From Antedon mediterranea (taxonomy: Eukaryota; Echinodermata; Crinoidea; Comatulida; Antedonidae): 64,000 nt of DNA. A program made the position numbers and the translations under genes. Shown piece after piece: positions 1 through 9,825 of this stretch. The stretch lies in NCBI RefSeq assembly GCF_964355755.1, contig NC_092674.1, forward strand, positions 12,593,001-12,657,000. The letters are read 5' to 3'. Within the stretch, counting starts at the first letter, position 1. Each line of letters starts with the position of its first letter. Below the pieces are notes generated by a model, which was given only the letters and a program-made list of their open reading frames with translations, made no database searches and had not been told where the DNA came from.

Positions 1-100
1 TAAAAGAAAAGGAAAAAAAAAAAATTAAAATAACGATAGAAGCTCTTGAAGTAATTTGTAATTGTTTTCTGTATAACTAAATTGGCAAGGTTTCGTGACA
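1..100 (+). mobile_element. 3' end of the 5' LTR, Gmr1-like element (partial)
   Basis: The first 100 bases match the last about 100 bases of the solo LTR that ends at 38644, including the terminal GTTTCGTGACA. The primer-binding site follows four bases later, as expected just inside a 5' LTR. The rest of this LTR and its left target duplication lie outside the window. Confidence 0.9.
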
Positions 101-104
101 TTTA

Positions 105-122
105 TGGGGGCTCGTCCGGGAG
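105..122 (+). other. Primer-binding site, tRNA-Pro type
   Basis: The 18 bases TGGGGGCTCGTCCGGGAG match, except for the last base, the tRNA-Pro primer site known from murine gammaretroviruses. It lies four bases inside the 5' LTR. It would prime minus-strand cDNA synthesis. The spacing and the match make this call firm; use of tRNA-Pro is inferred. Confidence 0.85.
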
Positions 123-216
123 AGTGCCAATTTAAAAAAAAAATACAGAAAAAAAATAACAGCATTTTAGTGTTCTTATTACAGATATTGAAAACGATAA
201 GGCTACAGTGTGCATC

Positions 217-3200
217 ATGGATCTTGAAAGACTCGTCGAGGCTGGTAAGGCGTTGGGTTATAGTGGCATGGAATTGCGAGAGTTTGTCAGTGAGAGAGAG
301 AAAAGTGAGGAATTTGAAAAGAAAGAAAAGCAGAAAGAGGAACGAGAGGAGAGGGCTCATCAATTAGAATTGCGCAGAAATGACCAACAGATATTAGAAA
401 TGCAGTTAATGTTAGAAAAGGTTAAATTAGAGGGAGGGGACACTCCTCGAGTTAAAACATGCGACCCAAACACCAATAAGATAAATGCTCGAACTCCCAA
501 GTTGCCCGCTTTCAATGAAGGAAAGGATGACCTGGATTCCTATTTGAAACGATATGAAAGGTATGCAGTTAGTCAGGGATGGAGTATTGAATACTGGGCT
601 ATAAATGTAAGTGCTTTACTAACGGGAAAATCTCTCGAAGGGTATTCTAGACTTTCCACAGAGGATGCAGATAATTACCGGACATTGAAAACAGCACTTC
701 TGAAAAGATTTCAGTTAACGGCAGATGGGTTCCGAAATAAACTTCGATTGGCGAAACCAGAGACAGGAGAAAGTGGTCATCAGTTCGCAGCAAGGATAGG
801 AAATTATCTTACCAGGTGGATTGAATTGGCAGAAGCAACACAATCATATGATGGACTGAAAGACCTTCTATTGAGAGAGCAGTTTACTGATGGATGTGGT
901 CGAGAGTTAGCGTTATTTCTTCGGGAACGTCAGCCAAAAACTATCGGTGAAATGGCTGATATTGCTGAGCAGTACCTAGAAGCACGAGGAGGTATGTTCG
1001 GAAATATAATAGCAGCAAAAAGATTGCCTACCACCACTCATAGACAGGTAACCCAAGAACCGGTACCCATCATTAATAATCCCCAAGTTAGGTCAAATCC
1101 CATTACTTGTTTTCTCTGTCATCGGGTAGGACATTTAGCAAGAAATTGTCGGGCCACAACTGCTTTTAAACCAAATACCGGCCTTACATGTTATAGATGT
1201 CATGGAAAGGGTCATTTGGCAAAAAATTGTAGACAAGATGTAGATAAGTGTGCTGGATTACGTAACCCATATAATGGTCCTCCTCATGAGGAACCCAAGT
1301 CTTTAATTTTACAGCAGGAACAATCCAATGGTACAGTTAACCCTAATCCTTTCCAAACCCCGGAAAATTGTGGAGGTATGATAATTAGTTCAAACCCTCA
1401 TAAATTGAATAGGTGTTGTATGGATAACAAATCTAGTTATGTAACTTTAAAATGTGGTAATCTTCTTCCTATCATGAGTGCAGCGTGGAAGGGATCTGGT
1501 CCAGGAAGTATGCCCGTTTCTCCTGGATTGGTTGGGCAACACAAGGTAACAGTCTTACGGGATAGTGGTTGCAATGGCGTTGTCATAAAACAGTGTTATG
1601 TATCCCCAGATCAATTTACTGGTAACGTGAAAACATGTGTGTTAATTGACGGTACTGTGAGAAGGCTGCCGCTTGCTACAATACAAGTAAATACTCCTTA
1701 TTTTACAGGTATGACTCAGGCGTTATGTATGGATAATCCAATTTTTGATCTTATATTAGGGAATATAGAAGGTGTTCAGTCTCCGGATGATCCCGACAAA
1801 ACGTGGACAGGACGAAACGTCCCAGCATGTGCAGTCACTACTCGGGCACAAGCTATAACACAATCAAAACCATTTAAATCACTCAAAACTCTAGAAGCAG
1901 TCGATCAAGTCATTACCGTTGAGAATTTAAGGAACGCACAAAATACAGATGTAACACTCCGAAAAGTGAAAGAACTGGCAGAAAATGAAGGTGTTCGCGT
2001 AAGTAAAAGTAACGCAACTTCTCATTTCTTCTATAAAAATAATCTTTTGTATAGGAAATTCAGCTCTCCGTCAGTTGAACATGGAAATATATTTACTCAA
2101 CTCGTTGTCCCAAAGTCTTTGCGACATCAAGTAATGCGACAGGCGCACGAATCATTATTAGGCGGCCATCAAGGTGCCAAGAAAACCACCGACAAAGTCT
2201 TAACGAACTTCTATTGGCCAGGGATAACCGCCGACATTACCAGATATTGCCGTTCCTGTGATATCTGTCAAAGGACCGTTCAAAAAGGTAGAGTAGCCAA
2301 AGTTCCTTTAGGTAATATGCCTTTAATCGAAGCACCATTTGAACGCATAGCTGTCGATATCGTTGGTCCAATTCATCCTATCTCTAAAAATAGAAATAGA
2401 TACATTTTAACTATACTAGATTTTGCTACCAGGTACCCGGAAGCCATCGCTTTACCAAGTATAGAAGCTGAACGTGTTGCGGAAGGTTTAGTCAAAGTCT
2501 TTTCTAGAATTGAAATTCCGAAGGAAATGCTGACGGATCAAGGGTCACAATTCACTTCAGAGGTGATGAAACAAGTATGCAAACTACTGTCTATTAAGCA
2601 AATGATGACTTCACCGTATCATCCGGCCTGCAATGGTCTTGTTGAACGATTTAATGGCACGTTGAAACAGATGCTAAAACGGATGTGTGCGGAACGACCC
2701 AGCGACCGGGATAGGTATATATATCCTCTGTTATTTGCCATTAGAGAGTTTCCACAAGAGAGTCTTGGGTTTTCACCCTTTGAACTTCTATATGGACGTA
2801 ACCTTCGAGGCCCTATGACCATTTTAAGAGAGTTATGGACAGGTGAAGTTCACACGCCAGAAACCAAGAACACTTATCAATATGTTGTAGACTTAAAGGA
2901 ACGATTGAACGAAACGTGTGCAGTTGCACAAAAGAATCTACAAAAAGCAAAAGGGAGATACAAGAAGTATTACGACAAGAAAAGTCGAGCACGAGAATTC
3001 CAAGTAGGTGATAAGGTTTTGCTTTTACTTCCAACTGACCGAAACAAACTTCTACTTCAGTGGAAAGGCCCGTTTCCAATCATAGATAAAATGGGGTATT
3101 TAGATTACCGCATAGATCTGAATGGGAAGTTAAAAACATTTCATGCAAATCTTCTTAAACGATATCATGAACGTCAAGATGTATCTGGAGCCGCGCTAGC

Positions 3201-4725
3201 TGAGTTCCAATCGGATGTTTCACAGGGGGCGCTGGAAGTAGCATGTACTTCAGTAATCGAAAGTGAGGATATGGTAAGTGATGCTCCAATTGCTTTACAA
3301 ATGACCAATGATAACCTTTTGCAGCTTCATCCTTTGCAGGCTAAAGAAACTATCGCCGATGTCCACATTAGTGACGATTGTGATGAAATGGGTAGAAAAG
3401 AGGTAAAACGTCTTATTGCAAATTATAGGGACGTTCTCACAGATTTACCGGGTAAAACCACTCTGGGCAACCATGACATAAAACTTCGTACAGATGAGCC
3501 TATTCGAACCAAACCATACCCATTACCACACGCATTGCGGGATACAGTGAAAGATGAAGTGAGTATGATGTTAAACATGGGGGTAATTGAACCATCATGC
3601 GCTCCATGTGTTTCTCCAATTGTTTTGGTTAAAAAACCGGATGGATCAAATAGATTCTGTGTGGATTTCAGGAAGGTGAACCAAAGCACCGTGTTTGATG
3701 CAGAACCAATACCTGACCAAGATGAGTTATTTACAAAATTAGCCACTGATAATTATTTCACAAAACTAGATCTTAGTAAAGGTTATTGGCAGGTACCGAT
3801 GGATGAACGTTCCAAACAACTTACATCATTTGTAACGCCCAACGGTTTATTCCAATTTAAAGTTATGCCCTTTGGTTTGGTAAACGCCCCGGCTACGTTT
3901 AGTAGAATAATGAGGAAATTACTTCATGGAATGAAAAATACCACAAGTTATATCGATGATATCTTAATACATACATCTTCTTGGGAAGAACATTTAACAA
4001 TTCTAAAAGAATTATTTCGTCGTCTACGAGCAGCTAATTTAACAGCAAGACCAAGTAAGTGTTTCATCGGATACGAATCTATTGAATTTTTGGGCCATGT
4101 TGTTGGGAAGGGTCATCTGAAACCACGACCTGAGAAAATTCAAAGCATCGTTCAAGCAAAACGACCAGAAACCAAAAAGCAACTGCGATCATTCCTAGGA
4201 ACAACTAATTATTATCGTCGGTTCATACCACACTATTCTGCTATTGCGTCTCCATTGACGGATCGAACGAAGAATCAAGAACCAAACAAGATACGATGGG
4301 AGGTAAGTCAAGAAAATGCCTTCAAAACACTTAAGTCAAAACTAACCAGTAAACCTATTCTTTGTCTACCAGATTTAAGTAAACCGTTTATTCTGCGAAC
4401 AGACGCCTGTGACGAGGGAATCGGAGCAGTGCTCCTTCAAAATTATGGAAATGAAAAATTCCCTGTGGCTTATGCCAGCAAGAAGTTACTACCCCGGGAA
4501 AAAGCGTACTCTATTATGGAGAAGGAATGTTTATCAATAATTTGGGGTGTACGTAAGTTTGAAACATACCTATATGGTCGAGAATTTACCTTAGAAACTG
4601 ACCATCAACCCCTTGTTTACATGCAAAAAGCTAAATTAGCGAATGGTAGAATAATGCGCTGGGCACTGGCGCGCTCCAGCCATACAGGTTCCGAATTGAA
4701 GCTATCAAAGGTAGCGATAACGTAG
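217..4725 (+). CDS. Gmr1-like Gag-Pol polyprotein (gag-PR-IN-RT-RNaseH), frameshifted near the 3' end
   Basis: One ORF of about 1502 codons encodes a whole retrotransposon polyprotein. Counting from the ATG at 217 (the frame is open back to a GTG at 208, not a usual eukaryotic start), there is a charged N-terminal coil, a capsid region (about 80-270) whose C-terminal half looks SCAN-like, two CCHC zinc knuckles (from about 298 and 325), and a protease DSG (about 449). Integrase follows, with an HH-CC zinc finger (about 644-684) and catalytic D714, D774 and E810 in D,D-35-E spacing. Reverse transcriptase comes last, with YIDD at about 1245, then RNase H with its first Asp at about 1396. Integrase before RT is the Gmr1 arrangement, opposite to other Ty3/gypsy elements. 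A GCGCGC run at 4669-4674 seems two bases too long: the frame then ends at 4725, while RNase H-like residues go on in another frame to a stop at 4758-4760. All other catalytic motifs look intact. Confidence 0.93.
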   Translation: MDLERLVEAGKALGYSGMELREFVSEREKSEEFEKKEKQKEEREERAHQLELRRNDQQILEMQLMLEKVKLEGGDTPRVKTCDPNTNKINARTPKLPAFNEGKDDLDSYLKRYERYAVSQGWSIEYWAINVSALLTGKSLEGYSRLSTEDADNYRTLKTALLKRFQLTADGFRNKLRLAKPETGESGHQFAARIGNYLTRWIELAEATQSYDGLKDLLLREQFTDGCGRELALFLRERQPKTIGEMADIAEQYLEARGGMFGNIIAAKRLPTTTHRQVTQEPVPIINNPQVRSNPITCFLCHRVGHLARNCRATTAFKPNTGLTCYRCHGKGHLAKNCRQDVDKCAGLRNPYNGPPHEEPKSLILQQEQSNGTVNPNPFQTPENCGGMIISSNPHKLNRCCMDNKSSYVTLKCGNLLPIMSAAWKGSGPGSMPVSPGLVGQHKVTVLRDSGCNGVVIKQCYVSPDQFTGNVKTCVLIDGTVRRLPLATIQVNTPYFTGMTQALCMDNPIFDLILGNIEGVQSPDDPDKTWTGRNVPACAVTTRAQAITQSKPFKSLKTLEAVDQVITVENLRNAQNTDVTLRKVKELAENEGVRVSKSNATSHFFYKNNLLYRKFSSPSVEHGNIFTQLVVPKSLRHQVMRQAHESLLGGHQGAKKTTDKVLTNFYWPGITADITRYCRSCDICQRTVQKGRVAKVPLGNMPLIEAPFERIAVDIVGPIHPISKNRNRYILTILDFATRYPEAIALPSIEAERVAEGLVKVFSRIEIPKEMLTDQGSQFTSEVMKQVCKLLSIKQMMTSPYHPACNGLVERFNGTLKQMLKRMCAERPSDRDRYIYPLLFAIREFPQESLGFSPFELLYGRNLRGPMTILRELWTGEVHTPETKNTYQYVVDLKERLNETCAVAQKNLQKAKGRYKKYYDKKSRAREFQVGDKVLLLLPTDRNKLLLQWKGPFPIIDKMGYLDYRIDLNGKLKTFHANLLKRYHERQDVSGAALAEFQSDVSQGALEVACTSVIESEDMVSDAPIALQMTNDNLLQLHPLQAKETIADVHISDDCDEMGRKEVKRLIANYRDVLTDLPGKTTLGNHDIKLRTDEPIRTKPYPLPHALRDTVKDEVSMMLNMGVIEPSCAPCVSPIVLVKKPDGSNRFCVDFRKVNQSTVFDAEPIPDQDELFTKLATDNYFTKLDLSKGYWQVPMDERSKQLTSFVTPNGLFQFKVMPFGLVNAPATFSRIMRKLLHGMKNTTSYIDDILIHTSSWEEHLTILKELFRRLRAANLTARPSKCFIGYESIEFLGHVVGKGHLKPRPEKIQSIVQAKRPETKKQLRSFLGTTNYYRRFIPHYSAIASPLTDRTKNQEPNKIRWEVSQENAFKTLKSKLTSKPILCLPDLSKPFILRTDACDEGIGAVLLQNYGNEKFPVAYASKKLLPREKAYSIMEKECLSIIWGVRKFETYLYGREFTLETDHQPLVYMQKAKLANGRIMRWALARSSHTGSELKLSKVAIT

Positions 4726-4790
4726 GTGCGGATTATCTCAGCCGCAGTTCATGTAGTTAGAAAATGTATATCCCCATACATTGTTCTTGA

Positions 4791-4809
4791 GTGGGGGGGG
4801 GGGGGGAAA
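4791..4809 (+). other. Polypurine tract of the Gmr1-like element
   Basis: A run of about 14 G followed by AAA directly abuts the TGTCAC start of the 3' LTR. Its place and composition fit the primer for plus-strand DNA synthesis. The G run is a likely spot for length variation. Confidence 0.85.
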
Positions 4810-6110
4810 TGTCACAAGTGATTTAATTTTTGTTTCATTGTACCGTATGAGGGGGTCATTCATGCGTAGCGGCCTCTTATTGGATGATGGGTTGGTATAT
4901 AAAGTGTGTGCGGGAACGGCGCGAGGTTGAAAACCAGGAGTTGGGAGTAAGCTGAGTGTTGCATTTCTTGATTGGGTGTGGCAAACTACTATTGTTGCAT
5001 TGATAAGTTGCTAAGCGGAGAAAATAAAGAAAACCACAAAGTAAGAGATATAGATATTTGATGCACACTTCAGCGATATTGTAGTCGTGTAATAAATAAC
5101 TCCTTAATTTCTAACCTGAGGTCTCTTTTTACGACTGTTAATTGAGTGGTAGGCTACATTGAAGAAAGGATTGACTAATTGAATTTATAACTAAAGGACT
5201 CTGGCAACCAGAACACTTGTGAATACGGAATAGTAACGATATTGGAATTGAACGAGACGGAAAGGAAAAACTTACTAGGCCTACTAGTACGACACGCCAT
5301 TGAATTGGAGAAAGACGTTAAAGAAAAGAAGGATGGTTACAGAAATAATGCGTGGAATGTTAAACACAACGGCTACTGGTGTGTGAAATAGCCACCTGAT
5401 TGGAACTTACATGGCATTATCAACGTGTAAACTTATTGTAATTATATATATGGAATAGATAGATGAATTATGAAATAACAAATATTATATGTGTGGAAGA
5501 GAATAGAATAATGTACGAATTTAAGAAATAGCGTGAAACAAAGTTTTGTTATTATAAATATGGAATAGATACTGAATTATGAAATAACGAGTATTATATA
5601 ATTATGTGAAAAAGAAACGAACATAAGACAAATTGATAAAATTAGTGGCTAAAATATATTAGAAGATGAATGATTTATAATCGAAGTATATAAGACGAGA
5701 TAGAGAAAGTGTTGTATTAATTGGATCATAGAGAATGGGGATAGTATTTAAGAGGGTAATTCGAGATTTATATGATGAAATTAATTGAATAATATTGTAA
5801 AGTGTAACGATGATGCAAGTATACGTATAGGGGAATTAGGGTAGAGTGTATTTGGAATAGAAGTAATTATTTATTTATTATTGTATTCATTTATTTGTTT
5901 ATTGTATTTAATTGGGTTTTGAGTATTAGGAAAGGGGTAAAGGCCATCTCTAGAGATAATTGAGGGAGTAAAGGGAACTTGTAAGATATTTATTTATGTG
6001 TTTATTGTTAACGGTTATTTAATTATTAGATGTTATTGAATGGTTAAGTGTGAAACTTCATATGAATCCTCGTTTGAGCCTGAGGTATAAATGTTTAAAA
6101 GAAAAGGACA
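4810..6110 (+). mobile_element. 3' LTR of the Gmr1-like element, with a deletion near its end
   Basis: It begins TGTCACAAGTG and ends GGACA, followed by CCCAT. It aligns with the solo LTR at 37261-38644 with only about seven base changes seen by eye over 1.3 kb. It lacks about 85 bases just before the terminal ACA, a stretch that is present in the 5' LTR fragment at 1-100 and in the solo LTR. The breakpoint shows the short shared motif AAGG. The intact 5' LTR end shows that this loss happened after insertion. CCCAT at 6111-6115 matches the target duplication around the solo LTR. Confidence 0.92.
4879..4904 (+). promoter_or_regulatory. Predicted LTR promoter: inverted CCAAT box and TATA box
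   Basis: ATTGG (inverted CCAAT) at 4879-4883 precedes TATATAAAG at 4896-4904. This would place the transcript start near 4926, only about 115 bases into the LTR. AATAAA polyadenylation signals occur at 5023 and 5091, which implies a short U3, an R of about 180 bases and an unusually long U5 of about 1 kb. The boundaries are inferred from motifs only. Confidence 0.55.
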
Positions 6111-6662
6111 CCCATATCGTATCTTTATGTGTTTTCAGTATGCTGTTATTTACGTACCTATAGAGCAACACCTTCCCCGCGATTATGTGTACATTTAATG
6201 AAGAAAGAACAATACTTAAAACTGTTACGTAAAAAAGGCGAGCGGCGTTTATTGTATGTAATATTTTAGATTAGTTAATATTATCAACATGCACAAGTAC
6301 CTTAAATTGAATTCTACAATGTAAAGGATTCCAATGAAAAAAAAATGGTCCTGCTCTAAAACGTAGTGACAACTCAAATACGAGTTATTTTGTAAGATCT
6401 TGCTTGAAGGTATCCATTGCTTTAAAAGACAACGAAAGTCAATATTAACCTTGACAAGGCACCGGTGTTCCGAACCATAATTATGTGAGAGGTACGACCG
6501 CCGTGCAGTTATCGACAGTACAGTCATCCTCGCTACAAATTACAGTGTCTATAATATGACCCGCATTGTGGTTGGTTTATTTACCTATATTATTACCGGC
6601 ACGCCCATTAAATCACACTGAATTATATAGCACCAGTTATTAATAATATTTGTAACACTTAC

Positions 6663-6761
6663 ATTGTTTGGAAGATCCACTTTAGCACCTGCCTTGAGCA
6701 AAATAGTGCAAACGTCTGTGTGGCCCTCTTGTGCAGCCACATTTAAAGGTGACCATCCATT
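6663..6761 (-). CDS. Ankyrin-repeat exon 1 (99 bp, phase 0)
   Basis: On the minus strand, ATTTCAG precedes and GTAAGT follows a 99-base segment that encodes exactly 33 residues, starting NGWSPLNVAAQEGHTDVCTI and ending with a KAGAKVDL-type helix and loop. This matches the ankyrin consensus (G-TPLH-AA--GH--VV--LL--GA). Both ends are phase 0, so the exon can be skipped or multiplied without a frameshift. Ankyrin repeats act in protein binding; the host protein is unknown. A second copy lies at 39203-39301. It could be a pseudo-exon, but frame and splice sites are intact. Confidence 0.75.
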
Positions 6762-6785
6762 CTGAAATAATAACAAACATCATGT

Positions 6786-6814
6786 TATTGTAGTAGTAGT
6801 AGTAGTAGTAGTAT
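6786..6814. repeat. (TAG)n microsatellite
   Basis: About eight TAG units lie just beyond the 3' splice site of the ankyrin exon; the paralogue is at about 39325-39350. Confidence 0.9.
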
Positions 6815-7235
6815 AGTCTTCTCCAAAAAGCTAATTAATATTGTATTGAAATTGTTTCGATGTGATCAAGTAAAACTAGCTTAAAAGCCAGGTGAGGGCA
6901 AACAAATTCTATTGATCTTGCATTCCCCTATGTTTCATAATGTTTGTGATGTTATGTGTGTTACACGAGCTTGTTGAAAATATGCACTTTATTATCAGTG
7001 GTGGATAGTTCAAATTACAATAAAATCTCTATTCATTTGTACACAAATGTTGTAAATAGAGAGACAATTTAAAAAAAATCTAAAAATAAACAGTGTGGTA
7101 AAAATGTTATCAGAGGACTAAATATAGATAATACTTCATAGTTTTATTTTCATGCTATAGTAAAATTATCCACCGTATATCCACCACCTTTTTTCACCTT
7201 CTATAGAGTCACCAGACATGTAATTAAACTAGGTT

Positions 7236-7350
7236 AAACTACTTAACTACTGAAAAAAGTCTTCCTGGTTTTTATAACAGAATGTTACCAAATTTTGTAT
7301 TTGACCATTTTAAGGGAAATCCATGTGTTTTCGTCTTGATGTCTATTACT
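7236..7350 (+). repeat. Inverted paralogue of 11785-11908
   Basis: The segment around AAAGTCTTCCTGGTTTTTAT reads, with scattered mismatches, as the reverse complement of 11785-11908. Similarity extends to 7425, against an inverted match at about 51835-51910. The repeat family is unclassified. Confidence 0.75.
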
Positions 7351-8224
7351 ATATATTATTTGATTTATGTACAATTAACAAGATATTATATTTAAAATTC
7401 ATGCCTGTATCTAAGCTTTAACTTAAATAAAGATTATTAACCTTTGATGTTTTCTTAAAGATAATGTATTGTATATACATGCATTTGTTTTGCTTGTATA
7501 CTATTTTGTTATATAGTATAGTACGGTACTTTTGTACGTAGCATTTATATACTGCAAATTTGGTAAGATGTTGTGGTCCTTAATATGAAAGATGGCACTA
7601 GTTCTGCTGTCAGTTATTTTGCTACAATTATCAAAGAACCTATAGATACAGTGCACTGATTGGGTAATAGAATAATGTAGTTTGATGACTACGGTTAGTG
7701 TAATTTTGCGACAGTTGAAAACTTCAACATTTAAGTTTTTTTGTTGGAGACATTGATATACCCACTGTCATATCTTACTTCTTACTTGAATCTTTGGGCT
7801 TTTAAACGCCCTCCATTTCTTCTGTATTTAACTAGAATTGGTACTCATAAATTTCAGGGCATAAATAATCATATGGCAATACAATTACGTGCGTAGCGCA
7901 TGTAACGCATGCGTACGCGCGCTTAAAATTTTCAAAATCTATTTTCGATGAAATAAGAGTACATTTCAGGCAATTTTAAGCGTTTACAAAATTGCCATGA
8001 GTGCGCATATTTTTGCGCGCGCACTGCGCGTTAAATGTTATTGCGTACTCTTTTTGCCCGATTTCTGTTTTCTTGACTTACTTTTCAACTCGAAATTACG
8101 TTATACGAGCACGTCGAAAGTGACAGGCTACGCACGTGTAAATTAAAAAAATATAAATGTTTTTAAACATTTCAACATTTTTAAACATGTTCAGTAATTT
8201 CGGTCAGTATAGTTCACTATGTTG

Positions 8225-8288
8225 GTCGGTCTGTCTGTCTGTCGGTCTGTCGGTCTATCTGTCGGTCTATCGGTCTGTCTGTCGGTCC
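8225..8288. repeat. GTCGGTCT/GTCT-type microsatellite
   Basis: Interleaved GTCT, GTCGGTCT and ATCT units. Copies lie at 40744-40807 and 43144-43216. The Cys/Val/Ser-rich open frame across it is a low-complexity artefact. Confidence 0.9.
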
Positions 8289-8489
8289 GGTATCACTATG
8301 CATTGTAGCACGCGACTTAATGGCTGTTGGCCTTGTTCTTTTTAAGATGTTCAATTCTAATATAATTAATACTGACAATTTATTTAATATTCCTGTGATA
8401 TTTCTGTGATTAGTTCTTTAGTTCTTTTAAATATGTCTACTATAATCTTTCTTCAGGTTGATGTACTTATATTTCCATCCTTACCTTCT

Positions 8490-9314
8490 ATCACGTAAAG
8501 TATTAAGAGTACACGCCGGTTCATGTGCGCCATATTATTGCTCATATATTCTTTACTAAAATAATTTTGCAAGCACGTTAATGTATTGATTCAACATTAC
8601 TTTGTTTATCAATATTGGGTTGTATATTCATATGAAGTAATAATATTAACAAGGTCAACACTCGGGAAACCAAATTTTCTGGAAAAAAGCAATGGATTTG
8701 ATACTGCATGACATTTTTTTCTGTTATTAACCATAATAGGAAGTAAAAATAAAAAGTCAACTATTGCTATATTTTGGGGTTAAAGGTCACGTCACCAAAT
8801 ACAGGCCAAAAATATATCAAAAAATCATATTTTTTAAATAAAACCATTAATACAATTAACTAGAGAATGTAGAGGCCCGTTGTGTTAAGAAAGCCGAAAA
8901 ATATCGTGCATAGCCATAATACGTGATTTTGGCCCTCTATCGGCAGAACCTCCCGTAATCGGCCACTTTTCAATTTCATAAAATAAGGCAATTAATAGGA
9001 GTTGATACCTTAGTGGTTATAACAGCCCAGGTCTATAGTCTACTTTAGTTAAGTATGGTCAACAACATGAATTCCAGAAAAGTGAGTGCTAAATTAAACT
9101 AAATTTGAACTTATCAAGCCCACATTTTTTTCGCAAATACTGTAGGAGCAAATCCAAGCCTAAGCAACTGAAGAAAAGATATTTAGGCCTAGCCTATATG
9201 TCATAAGTAAGCCCATTAATTACAATTTATCACGGTTGGTTTCTTCGGAAAATAGAGAACTCTACGAACGCCTCTTGCCTTAGGCTTGTCCTTTAATATT
9301 CGTAATCCCCAACG
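8490..9314. repeat. Segmental duplication, paralogue of about 43418-44238; no gene seen
   Basis: Near-identical to the block ending at CCCCAACG (44238). After that motif the two copies diverge sharply: here a LINE fragment starts, there a different LINE C-terminus follows. No coding signal was recognised inside. Confidence 0.85.
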
Positions 9315-9825
9315 TATGGTGTTCCGAAATGGTGGGGATGAAAAATGGTACATAAATAATATCAATATAGAAATAGTAAAATAATATAAATATTTAGGTT
9401 TTTATTTTAATAATAAGGGGGATTGGAACACGATGAAAATTAAACAGGCGGAAAATCACGCTTTACATTATCGTGCCATAATCTGTTGATTGAAAAGGGG
9501 CAACATTTAAAAATTAACCGAGAGTCTAGAATATGCATGTTTTGTGATCAATTAAGTTTAGAAGATGAAAAACATTTTCTTTTTTACTGTCCTTTTTATA
9601 AAAACATTAGAAAAAAATATATGTCTGATTTAAATGTATAGGCTACATTAAAAAAAATATACATAGGCCTATAAACAATGAAACCCAAAAAAATTAAGTA
9701 TTTGCAACCTATTATGTAAAGCTTATGAAAAGAGAAAAACCTGTATTTCCAAAAATAATATAGATTTTATTATGTGAAATGGGCCGGAGGCCACTGTTTA
9801 TTGAAATAAAAAGAAAGAAAGAAAG
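9315..9825 (+). pseudogene. LINE 3' fragment, I/Nimb-like, with zinc-finger tail
   Basis: A 5'-truncated piece of the LINE seen more fully at 48815-50065. Translated fragments show the end of RT (YLGFYF block) and a C-terminal cysteine/histidine motif (CMFCD...EKHFLFYCP). It ends in a small GGCCGGAGGCC hairpin and an (AAAG)n tail, a typical LINE 3' end. Stops and frameshifts break it. The clade call rests on motif resemblance only. Confidence 0.7.

Larger units (their letters stand above)
6111..8489. repeat. Segmental duplication, paralogue of 38645-41009
   Basis: The sequence downstream of the 3' LTR is almost the same as that downstream of the solo LTR, including the CCCAT target duplication. 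It contains an ankyrin exon, a TAG microsatellite and a CpG-rich stretch at about 7890-8130 rich in GCGCGC. Homology breaks near 8489, where the paralogue jumps to sequence matching 11063 onward. Outside the ankyrin exon no gene is seen from 6762 to 8489. Confidence 0.88.

Noticed and set aside
208-216. GTG at 208 as start of the Gag-Pol frame
   Set aside because: Eukaryotic context; the ATG at 217 follows in the same frame and is the better start.
2813-3746. Minus-strand frames opposite the polyprotein
   Set aside because: Antisense shadows of the integrase and RT coding region.
4877-5068. Minus-strand open frame in the LTR (also 37328-37519)
   Set aside because: Antisense to the LTR promoter and leader, no domain, low-complexity start; a shadow.
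6249-6527. Minus-strand frame next to ankyrin exon 1 (also 38789-39067)
   Set aside because: Covers the block shared by all cassettes, but its frame is not kept in the relatives at 13220, 22270 and 34605; treated as intron.
8157-8345. Cys/Val/Ser-rich small protein (also 40676, 43086)
   Set aside because: Translation of the GTCT-type microsatellite; no conserved start region or domain.
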